From: Bacillota bacterium
Lineage (GTDB): Bacteria > Bacillota > Clostridia > Lachnospirales > Lachnospiraceae
Assembly (NCBI GenBank): GCA_023437365.1
Contig: JAEZGK010000067.1
Location: forward strand, 1 to 5,189
Direction: 5' to 3'
DNA length: 5,189 nt
Program-made: the position numbers and the translations under genes
Part shown: positions 1 to 4,713 of the stretch, one piece after another
How positions within the stretch are numbered: position 1 is the first letter of the stretch
Layout of the letters: each line of letters starts with the position of its first letter
Notes under the pieces: generated by a model
Database searches by the model: none
The model's input: only the letters and a program-made list of their open reading frames with translations
Told to the model about the DNA's origin: nothing

Positions 1-953
1 CGTATCTTACGATCAGTGACCTTTCGGAGCTTGAGGAAGACGGCTCGATATACGGCGTAACGGGTGTGGTTACACGCACCGAAAACATACGCGCGGATGT
101 CACGGACGATGATTACAGCGTGGAGGGCATCACGCGCAAGTATCAGGATATCACTGGGCAGGTGATACGGCTGGGCCGGTTCATCAGCGATGTGGACGTG
201 GAGTCCCACGCGTATAACGCCGTAATCGGAATCGACGTGGCGGATGAGCTGTTCGGAACCGAGAATTGCATCGGCAACACGCTAACTCTCGCCGGCTTTG
301 ACTTCACCGTGGTGGGGCTGCTGGAGGAGTCGGACACGATGTTGGCCAATAAGGACTCCACCGTGCTGATACCGCTGACGACGGCACAGCGGCTGTTCAA
401 CGACAAGGAATTCGACGCGCTGTATATCTCCGCGTCATCGCCGGACACGGTGGACGCGGCGGAGGATGCGACTGACAACTTTCTGATCCGCGAGCTGGGG
501 GATGACGATGATTACAGCATCATCAACCAGAACGTGATCATTGACGTTATGAACGACGTGATGAGCGTGATGACAATACTGCTGTCCGGCATCGCGGCGA
601 TATCGCTGCTGGTGGGCGGCATTGGCATCATGAACATCATGCTGGTGTCCGTCACGGAGCGCACGCGCGAGATCGGTATACGTAAGGCCATCGGCGCGCA
701 GCGCAGCGACATACTGCTGCAGTTTCTGATTGAGGCGGTGGTACTGTCCGTCGCAGGCGGCGTCGTGGGGCTGGGGCTGTCGTACCTCGGCCTGCAGATC
801 ATCGGTGCCGCGATGGACATTGCGATGGGGATGTCAGTGGGCACCGTGGCGCTGGCGCTGGGGTTCTCGGCGTTCGTCGGCGTGGTGTTCGGCATCTATC
901 CGGCTAACAAGGCTGCGACACTGAAGCCCATCGACGCGCTGCGATACGAGTAG
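1..953 (+). CDS. MacB/FtsX-type ABC transporter permease, C-terminal part (5' end outside window)
   Basis: The reading frame is open from the left edge (first full codon at position 3) to the TAG at 951-953, giving 316 visible residues. The GTG at 66 lies inside the frame, has no ribosome binding site and is not the true start. The first half is an extracytoplasmic MacB-type core domain, with recognisable stretches such as AVIGIDVADELFG and FTVVGLLEESD. From about 558 comes a hydrophobic segment ending in GGIGIMNIMLVSVTERTREI, then IGIRKAIGAQ, the cytoplasmic loop characteristic of this family. Two more membrane segments (about 718-810 and 825-905) follow, and the protein ends on the usual short tail PIDALRYE. 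Such permeases work as dimers with a separate LolD/MacB-like ATPase and export peptides, drugs or lipids, or act as mechanotransmitters. The partner and substrate cannot be read here, because the neighbouring genes on that side are missing. Confidence 0.93.
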   Translation, partial: YLTISDLSELEEDGSIYGVTGVVTRTENIRADVTDDDYSVEGITRKYQDITGQVIRLGRFISDVDVESHAYNAVIGIDVADELFGTENCIGNTLTLAGFDFTVVGLLEESDTMLANKDSTVLIPLTTAQRLFNDKEFDALYISASSPDTVDAAEDATDNFLIRELGDDDDYSIINQNVIIDVMNDVMSVMTILLSGIAAISLLVGGIGIMNIMLVSVTERTREIGIRKAIGAQRSDILLQFLIEAVVLSVAGGVVGLGLSYLGLQIIGAAMDIAMGMSVGTVALALGFSAFVGVVFGIYPANKAATLKPIDALRYE

Positions 954-962
954 TGATAATTT

Positions 963-987
963 GAAAGGAGGGGGGAACCCTCCTTTC
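963..987 (+). terminator. Perfect 10-bp hairpin after the MacB-type permease gene
   Basis: GAAAGGAGGG (963-972) and CCCTCCTTTC (978-987) are exact inverted repeats around a five-base loop, beginning nine bases after the permease stop. There is no T-tract after the stem on the + strand (GCGTATATAATGG follows), so it is not a textbook intrinsic terminator. It may be a weak terminator or a 3' end stabiliser. Its placement right after a stop codon supports a transcript-end role. Confidence 0.55.
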
Positions 988-992
988 GCGTA

Positions 993-998
993 TATAAT
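993..998 (+). promoter_or_regulatory. Possible -10 element for the orphan gene
   Basis: TATAAT lies 40 bases upstream of the ATG at 1039, in the short leader of the A+T-rich gene. No good -35 lies at the usual 16-18-base spacing, where the sequence is the G-rich arm and loop of the preceding hairpin. The nearest TTGAAA (961-966) is 26 bases away. The perfect -10 match is what the sequence shows; promoter function is a guess. Confidence 0.3.
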
Positions 999-1027
999 GG
1001 CGGATGTTTTAAACCGCTAGCCGACAT

Positions 1028-1032
1028 AGGAG
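1028..1032 (+). promoter_or_regulatory. Ribosome binding site of the orphan gene
   Basis: AGGAG sits six bases before the ATG at 1039. It supports this start and argues that the 190-codon frame is a real gene. Confidence 0.75.
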
Positions 1033-1038
1033 TAGACG

Positions 1039-1611
1039 ATGGGATTATTTAAAAAGTCAAAGGAAACTCAAAAAGATTATAGCGTTTATGAACCCATTAA
1101 TCTGAAAAAGGAAATCATAGAAAGATTTTTACCTGTTCTCGATTCGTTTGAGGATAAAGATATATACGTGATTTCATTTTATGTGGAGCATGAGGATTAC
1201 AATCCTCGTAAACCTATGGTTTATTTCGGCTACAATACTGAAGAACAGGTTAGAAACGAAATTAAAAATGCTTGGGATGAGGAAGAAGCACGCTGGAATT
1301 ATTGTTTTTGGTTACAAAATGAGTTATATTGCTTTGGATTAGATGATAATACGGGTGACATATGCCGCGCATGGGCTTATCAACAAAATTTGACCGCTGA
1401 TGAATCATCGTATCAAGTGTTTGTTAATGTATTAATTGAGATTGTCAAAGACTTGAATAGAAGTGGCTTGATCGCAAAGAAGATAGGGAAAGAAATTCCG
1501 GTTATCATTCACGGGCTGGAGTATTATGAGCAAATTGCAATACAGAATATTGAAGCGAATGGAAAGGATATGATTAGCCCGGATTTCCTCCATTTTTGCG
1601 GTGTTAATTGA
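1039..1611 (+). CDS. A+T-rich orphan gene, 190 aa, possibly DUF4303-like
   Basis: A soluble 190-residue protein with no signal peptide or membrane segment. It is charged (many Lys, Glu, Asp) and rich in aromatics. The beta-strand-like DIYVISFYVE (41-50), an acidic run leading into ARWNYCFW (84-91), a long helix around 126-142 (FVNVLIEIVKDLN), the strand IPVIIHGLE (153-161) and a closing DFLHF (182-186) have the order and shape I associate with DUF4303, a family often seen beside SMI1/KNR4-type immunity proteins of polymorphic toxin systems. This is a by-eye resemblance, not a confirmed match. No toxin gene is visible next to it. Its composition differs sharply from its neighbours: 19 of 60 bases are G or C at 1081-1140 against 41 of 60 at 841-900, suggesting acquisition by transfer. 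The start is supported by the AGGAG at 1028-1032. It appears monocistronic. The gene itself is near certain; its function is unknown. Confidence 0.85.
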   Translation: MGLFKKSKETQKDYSVYEPINLKKEIIERFLPVLDSFEDKDIYVISFYVEHEDYNPRKPMVYFGYNTEEQVRNEIKNAWDEEEARWNYCFWLQNELYCFGLDDNTGDICRAWAYQQNLTADESSYQVFVNVLIEIVKDLNRSGLIAKKIGKEIPVIIHGLEYYEQIAIQNIEANGKDMISPDFLHFCGVN

Positions 1612-1623
1612 TATACTACATAA

Positions 1624-1657
1624 AACCTGCTGTCAAAAAAGGGTTTGCCGGCAGGTT
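1624..1657. repeat. Inverted repeat after the orphan gene
   Basis: AACCTGC (1624-1630) pairs exactly with GCAGGTT (1651-1657). A G-T wobble and one more G-C pair extend it to nine pairs around a 16-base loop that includes six A residues. It begins 13 bases after the orphan gene's stop and has no T-tract, so it is a weak candidate for transcript-end structure. Confidence 0.35.
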
Positions 1658-1673
1658 GAAGAATAACAAATGA

Positions 1674-1695
1674 AAAATGCCGCGTGCGGCATTTT
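1674..1695. terminator. Bidirectional intrinsic terminator between convergent genes
   Basis: AAAATGCCG (1674-1682) and CGGCATTTT (1687-1695) are perfect nine-base arms around the loop CGTG. On the minus strand the stem ends in CGGCATTTTTCATTTG, a good T-tract; on the plus strand it ends in CATTTT. It lies between the orphan gene (+) and the importer ATPase gene (-), so it can end both transcripts. It is the strongest terminator candidate for the leftward importer operon. Confidence 0.7.
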
Positions 1696-1705
1696 AGTGG
1701 GATTC

Positions 1706-1726
1706 AAAAGGGACGATGTCCCTTTT
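1706..1726. terminator. Second perfect hairpin in the convergent gap
   Basis: AAAAGGGAC (1706-1714) and GTCCCTTTT (1718-1726) form a nine-base-pair stem with a three-base loop. The arms carry A and T runs, so it could act as a terminator in either direction. It follows the 1674-1695 hairpin by ten bases. Confidence 0.5.
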
Positions 1727-1734
1727 GCGGAGGT

Positions 1735-1753
1735 TTGGAGGCAGTGCCTCCAA
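1735..1753. repeat. Third perfect hairpin, next to the ATPase stop
   Basis: TTGGAGGC (1735-1742) and GCCTCCAA (1746-1753) are exact inverted repeats around a three-base loop, 12 bases downstream of the ATPase stop. There is no T-tract on either side. It may protect the 3' end of the importer mRNA or belong to a dispersed hairpin repeat together with the previous two. Confidence 0.45.
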
Positions 1754-1765
1754 GGCCTTTAAGCC

Positions 1766-2521
1766 TCAAACCGAGAGCAGCTTACTCATGAAGTCGCGTG
1801 TGCGCTGCTGGCTGGGGTTACGCAGCACCTCGTCCGGCGAGCCCCGCTCGATAACATAGCCCTCGTCCATGAACACCACTTCTTTGGCGACTTCGCCCGC
1901 GAAGCCCATCTCGTGCGTGACCACGATCATTGTCATGTGCTCAGCCGCGAGCTGCTTGATGGTGCGCAGAACCTCGCCGGTTAGCTCCGGATCCAGCGCG
2001 GAAGTGGGCTCGTCAAAGCAGAGTATCTCCGGGTTCAGCGCCATCGCGCGCGCGATCGCAACGCGCTGTTTCTGGCCGCCGGACAGCTGATACGGGTAAG
2101 CTTTTTCCTTTTCCAACAAACCCACCTTTTTAAGCAAGCCGCGGCAGTTCTCCTCAATCGCCGCCTTGTCAGCGTTCTCCTCCTGCAGCGGGGCGAGCAT
2201 GAGGTTCTGCATGACCGACAGGTGCGGGAACAAATGGAACTCCTGAAACACCAGCCCCAGCTTTTTGCGTAGCTGATGCTTTTTCTGTGCGTCGGGATAA
2301 ACCGGCTTGCCGTTGATTGTCTGGAACAGGTACTCGCCGTCGATCTCAAGGCTGCCCTCGTCCGCATCTTCCAGCAGGTTGATGCAGCGCAGCAGTGTAG
2401 ATTTGCCGCTGCCAGACGGACCGATCACCGCAATCACATCGCCCTTGTTGACTGACAGGTCCACACCTTTGAGCACCTCGAGATTTCCGAATTTCTTGTG
2501 TATATTGACTGCGCTTAACAT
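1766..2521 (-). CDS. Polar amino-acid ABC importer, ATP-binding protein (GlnQ family)
   Basis: A complete 251-residue ATPase subunit of an amino-acid importer. It carries Walker A GPSGSGKST (34-42), Q-loop Gln93 in VFQEFHLFPH, signature LSGGQKQR (146-153), Walker B ILCFDEP (166-172), the D-loop SALD (174-177) and switch His203 in VTHE. The FQEFHLFPHLSV and SALDPELTGEV stretches are typical of the GlnQ/HisP/ArtP branch. About ten extra residues lie between Walker A and the Q-loop (around 64-82), giving a protein slightly longer than common GlnQ. It would dimerise on the cytoplasmic face and drive the permease encoded immediately upstream. The ATG at 2519-2521 has AAGGAG five bases ahead, overlapping the permease stop, so translation is probably coupled. 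It is the last gene of the leftward operon, followed by hairpins at 1674-1753. Family assignment is firm; the substrate is not readable from this subunit. Confidence 0.96.
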   Translation of the reverse strand: MLSAVNIHKKFGNLEVLKGVDLSVNKGDVIAVIGPSGSGKSTLLRCINLLEDADEGSLEIDGEYLFQTINGKPVYPDAQKKHQLRKKLGLVFQEFHLFPHLSVMQNLMLAPLQEENADKAAIEENCRGLLKKVGLLEKEKAYPYQLSGGQKQRVAIARAMALNPEILCFDEPTSALDPELTGEVLRTIKQLAAEHMTMIVVTHEMGFAGEVAKEVVFMDEGYVIERGSPDEVLRNPSQQRTRDFMSKLLSV

Positions 2522-2526
2522 GGCGT

Positions 2527-2532
2527 CTCCTT
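2527..2532 (-). promoter_or_regulatory. Ribosome binding site of the ATPase gene, overlapping the permease stop
   Basis: Read on the minus strand, AAGGAG lies five bases before the ATPase ATG and overlaps the permease stop codon (2531-2533). Only nine bases separate the two genes. This arrangement suggests translational coupling. Confidence 0.8.
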
Positions 2533-3193
2533 ACTTGTAATAGTCGAATCTGCGCTCTATGCGGCGGAACAGTGATGTCAGTCCGCCCGTCATGATCAGA
2601 TAGAATATTGCTGCGATTACGAGCGGTATAAACGAGAAGTCTCGCAACATAGCGATTTTGGCTTCCAGCATTAAATCGTTAGCAGAGATCGCATACACTA
2701 ACGCCGTATCCTTGACAAGCGTGATAATTTCGTTGCCCATCGGGGGTAATATGCGTTTGACCACCTGCGGTAGGATAACCTTGAAAAAGGTGACATTGCT
2801 GGACAACCCCAGTACATTTGCGGCTTCATATTGTCCCTTAGGGATGGACTGCATGCCGCCACGATAAATCTCCGCGAAATAGGCGGCGTAGTTCAGCGTA
2901 AAAGCGATAATGGCAGCGAAGACACGGTCCTTAATCGGGAGACCGAGAAGGGGCATGCCAAAGAATATAAGTATGACCTGGAGCATAAGTGGTGTGCCGC
3001 GGAAAAAGAATATATAACCTTTGGCGATGCCACGGAGGACGATATTCCTTGACAAGTACATTAAACAAAAAAGCAGCCCCAGAGGCAATGAGACCAGCAG
3101 TGTGAATCCCCAAACTTCGATGGTGGTCAGCGTACCCTTTAGCATTTCACCGAGCAGCGACCAAAGCCTGCCTATCTCCTCAAAATATATCAT
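2531..3193 (-). CDS. Polar amino-acid ABC importer, membrane permease (HisM/GlnP family)
   Basis: A complete 220-residue permease of the His/Glu/Gln/Arg/opine family. Hydrophobic segments lie around 22-45, 55-82, 90-108 and 186-205, with a weaker one near 140-170. The conserved FFRGTPLMLQ (63-72) follows the second segment. The cytoplasmic coupling loop EAANVLGLSSNVTFFKVILPQ runs over 123-143, with invariant Gly129, and YFAEIYRGGMQSIPKGQ leads into it. LVKDTALV (159-166) is also typical. Only one permease gene is present, so it should form a homodimer on the ATPase dimer. The chosen ATG (3191-3193) has AGGGGG eleven bases upstream, a rather distant site that is partly buried in a predicted hairpin. 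Met17 is a possible but less well supported start, since residues 1-16 look like a normal family N-terminus. It is the middle gene of the operon, 105 bases after the binding-protein gene. Confidence 0.95.
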   Translation of the reverse strand: MIYFEEIGRLWSLLGEMLKGTLTTIEVWGFTLLVSLPLGLLFCLMYLSRNIVLRGIAKGYIFFFRGTPLMLQVILIFFGMPLLGLPIKDRVFAAIIAFTLNYAAYFAEIYRGGMQSIPKGQYEAANVLGLSSNVTFFKVILPQVVKRILPPMGNEIITLVKDTALVYAISANDLMLEAKIAMLRDFSFIPLVIAAIFYLIMTGGLTSLFRRIERRFDYYK

Positions 3194-3204
3194 TGTGTAT
3201 TACA

Positions 3205-3210
3205 CCCCCT
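3205..3210 (-). promoter_or_regulatory. Ribosome binding site of the permease gene, partly inside a hairpin
   Basis: Read on the minus strand, AGGGGG lies eleven bases before the permease ATG, a long spacing. Its first four bases (3207-3210) are the end of the 3' arm of the hairpin at 3207-3259, so folding could hide it from the ribosome. Confidence 0.55.
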
Positions 3211-3259
3211 GCGTTGTAGCGGCGGCTCTTTTGCTAAAAGCCACCGGCACAACGCAGGG
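3207..3259 (-). repeat. Long hairpin before the permease gene
   Basis: CCCTGCGTTGT (3207-3217) and ACAACGCAGGG (3249-3259) are exact 11-base inverted repeats. Inside them, in the minus-strand RNA, GGTGG pairs with CCGCC (one U-G wobble) and CTTTT with AAAAG around the loop AGC, with a two-base bulge. The whole makes a 53-base hairpin with only small interruptions. It lies between the binding-protein and permease genes and covers part of the permease ribosome binding site. A role in lowering permease translation, or in stabilising the upstream mRNA, is inferred. Confidence 0.6.
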
Positions 3260-3288
3260 CAGGTCTGCGAGAGACCTGCCCTAACGTT
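3251..3288 (-). repeat. Hairpin just after the binding-protein stop
   Basis: AGGGCAGGTCT (3256-3266) and AGACCTGCCCT (3272-3282) are perfect 11-base arms around a five-base loop. AACG (3251-3254) and CGTT (3285-3288) can extend the stem past a small internal loop. It starts ten bases after the binding-protein stop. There is no T-tract after it on the minus strand, so it is more likely an RNA stabiliser or partial attenuator than a full terminator. It shares 3251-3259 with the hairpin at 3207-3259, so the two cannot both form completely. Confidence 0.6.
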
Positions 3289-3298
3289 ATATTTTATC

Positions 3299-4198
3299 TT
3301 ACTTAGAAATGATGACGTTGCCGCCAAACCATTTCTGCGAAATCTCCTGTGCCTTACCGTCTGCGATCATTGCATCCAGCGTTTCCTGGATGGTATCGCG
3401 CAACGCAACGTCTTTCATACGGAAACCGATGCCGTACTGCTCATCACCGAAGTCTTCGTCCAGAATGACGTAGGAATCCGGATCGTCCTTAAGTACATAG
3501 TAGCGGGCGGTCATCTCATCAACCACCACCGCATCCACGGTACCGTTCTTGAGTTCAGTCAGTGCCTGCACATAGTTGGGGCTTTCGATCAACTGCCCGA
3601 AAGTATTCATCACGGCTTCATCAGCGCGGATAGCAGCCATGGCGCTGGACTCTACCTGTGCCGCTACGATCTTACCAGCGAGGTCTGCCTTGGAAGCGAT
3701 GCCCGAATTCGCTGCGACTACGATCACCTGGCGGTTGTCCATGTACGGGTCGGAGAATAGTATCTCCTTTTGACGATCTTCCGTGATGGTAAGGCCGTTC
3801 CAGATCACATCGATGTTGCCGGCATCCAGCTCAAGTACCTTGGAATCCCAGTCGATGGGCTGGAAAACGATTTCGAGACCCAGGCGGGATGCAACTTCCT
3901 TGGCGAGGTCGATATCAAAGCCGACATACTCACCGTTTTCATCCTTATAACCCATTGGTGCAAAACCAGCGTCAAAGCCGAAAACGAAAGAGCCTTTAGC
4001 TTCAATCTTAGCCCAGGACTCGTCGGCGGGCACATCGGTCGGTTCCGAATCAGCGGGAGCTTCTGTTTCAGCTGGCGCAACTGTTTCTTCAGCGGCGGTT
4101 TCAGCCGGGCTCTCGGAAGGCGCAGCATTATTATTGGCGCAAGCGATAAGCGAAAAAGCCATCGCGATCACCAAAACAAGGATCATAATCTTTTTCAT
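3299..4198 (-). CDS. Amino-acid ABC importer, substrate-binding lipoprotein (SBP family 3)
   Basis: A complete 299-residue binding protein. The signal peptide ends in the lipobox LIAC (17-20), so Cys20 should be lipidated and anchor the protein outside the membrane. A low-complexity Ala/Glu/Pro/Ser linker (about 24-60) tethers the domain. The SBP_bac_3 fold follows: FGFDAGFAPMGYKDENG (73-89), GFDIDLAKEVASRLG (93-107), WNGLTITEDRQKEILFSDPY (133-152) and VDAVVVDEMTARY (221-233). By analogy with HisJ and GlnH, Arg142 and Asp227 would grip the carboxylate and amino group of an alpha-amino acid, and Asp76 and Phe79 line the pocket. The side-chain specificity cannot be decided by eye; the WNG.TIT form occurs in several amino-acid and cystine binders. 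The start is supported by AAGGAGGAG upstream. It is the first gene of the leftward operon, directly behind a good promoter, which fits the need for excess binding protein. Confidence 0.96.
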   Translation of the reverse strand: MKKIMILVLVIAMAFSLIACANNNAAPSESPAETAAEETVAPAETEAPADSEPTDVPADESWAKIEAKGSFVFGFDAGFAPMGYKDENGEYVGFDIDLAKEVASRLGLEIVFQPIDWDSKVLELDAGNIDVIWNGLTITEDRQKEILFSDPYMDNRQVIVVAANSGIASKADLAGKIVAAQVESSAMAAIRADEAVMNTFGQLIESPNYVQALTELKNGTVDAVVVDEMTARYYVLKDDPDSYVILDEDFGDEQYGIGFRMKDVALRDTIQETLDAMIADGKAQEISQKWFGGNVIISK

Positions 4199-4207
4199 TT
4201 GAATGGT

Positions 4208-4216
4208 CTCCTCCTT
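4208..4216 (-). promoter_or_regulatory. Strong ribosome binding site of the binding-protein gene
   Basis: On the minus strand AAGGAGGAG ends nine bases before the ATG at 4196-4198. It is much stronger and better spaced than the permease site, consistent with higher expression of the lipoprotein. Confidence 0.85.
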
Positions 4217-4234
4217 AATTGTTTGTGAAAATGA

Positions 4235-4248
4235 AATACATATGTATT
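4235..4248. promoter_or_regulatory. 14-base palindrome over the importer transcription start, possible operator
   Basis: AATACATATGTATT is a perfect palindrome. It overlaps the downstream half of the -10 element and the expected start of transcription near 4239. A regulator bound here would block the promoter. I do not recognise it as an ARG, CodY, TnrA or CymR box. AT-rich palindromes also arise by chance, so this remains a candidate. Confidence 0.35.
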
Positions 4249-4274
4249 ATAATTTAGCGAGTTAAAATAGTAAA
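4246..4274 (-). promoter_or_regulatory. Sigma-A-type promoter of the amino-acid importer operon
   Basis: On the minus strand TTTACT (4269-4274, four of six matches to TTGACA) is followed after exactly 17 bases by a perfect TATAAT (4246-4251). Transcription would begin near 4239, giving a leader of about 40 bases with a strong ribosome binding site before the binding-protein ATG. The surrounding sequence is AT-rich. An inverted pair GTTAAA (4261-4266) and TTTAAC (4283-4288) flanks the -35 region. Confidence 0.75.
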
Positions 4275-4588
4275 GAATTAAATTTAACAATACATCTTTC
4301 ACACCGTGTATGCATATATCCGCTGTGGACTGTCGATCTATTCTGTGGGCAGTGAGCAAGCGCCTTTCGGAGAACGTGTGGTGAGGCGGGCGGCGCGTAT
4401 GCTGCATCTATATAGGACGCAGGTGTTAGTGAAGAGTAAGGTTTAACTGGACAGCAGGTTCAGTTTCTCTCTGCTCTAAGCGCCCATTATACAGATATCA
4501 GTGCCAACGCTCCGGTGATCAGACTTTGAACATTGATGAGGCTTGAGAAACAACGATTGATATTTAAATTAAGTTATACTAATAAAGA
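4275..4588. other. Intergenic stretch with no convincing gene
   Basis: These roughly 310 bases lie upstream of the importer promoter and beyond the terminator of the PRC-barrel gene. I see no frame with a ribosome binding site and a plausible protein, no tRNA shape and no riboswitch or T-box core that I recognise. Small structures are present: AGCAG and CTGCT arms near 4450-4475, and CTGTGG repeated at 4323-4328 and 4343-4348. The part at 4320-4410 is more GC-rich than the promoter region beside it. Confidence 0.6.
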
Positions 4589-4615
4589 AAAAGCCCTGAA
4601 AAAATCAGCGCTTTT
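4589..4615 (-). terminator. Intrinsic terminator of the PRC-barrel gene
   Basis: AAAAGC (4589-4594) pairs with GCTTTT (4610-4615), and CTGA (4596-4599) with TCAG (4605-4608), with one C-C mismatch and a five-base loop. On the minus strand the stem ends in GGGCTTTTTCTTTATT, a clear T-rich tail. It lies about 98 bases downstream of the leftward gene's stop. The plus-strand side (GCTTTTAATAA) could also terminate weakly. Confidence 0.7.
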
Positions 4616-4713
4616 AATAAATCCATCTCAAGCCGGAACAATCAGCAACGCGTTATTGTCATATCGCGTAAGCTGTACCTGTTCCCAGAATATGTGCAAT
4701 CAAGGTACCGCTG

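Noticed and set aside
66..68. GTG at 66 as the start of the permease
   Set aside because: No ribosome binding site precedes it, the frame is open to the left edge, and the upstream residues (LTISDLSELEEDGSIYGV) fit the same domain.
143..895. Leftward open frames at 143-478 and 512-895 opposite the permease gene
   Set aside because: They are antisense to a clearly conserved membrane protein, rich in Ser/Thr/Pro as expected for the reverse of GC-rich coding DNA, and have no ribosome binding sites.
3770..4228. Rightward 152-codon open frame opposite the binding-protein gene
   Set aside because: It is antisense to a complete lipoprotein with all family motifs, and its translation shows no domain logic.
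4323..4348. CTGTGG direct repeats 20 bases apart
   Set aside because: Only six bases match exactly and they occur twice; chance is the simpler explanation.
4195..4407. Leftward 70-codon open frame upstream of the binding-protein gene
   Set aside because: It runs across the promoter, the palindrome and the ribosome binding site of the importer operon, and its translation looks random.
4300..4530. T-box, amino-acid riboswitch, tRNA or leader RNA upstream of the importer
   Set aside because: No conserved core I know (such as the AGGGTGGNACCGCG T-box stretch or a tRNA T-arm) is present, and the likely start of transcription near 4239 is downstream of this region.
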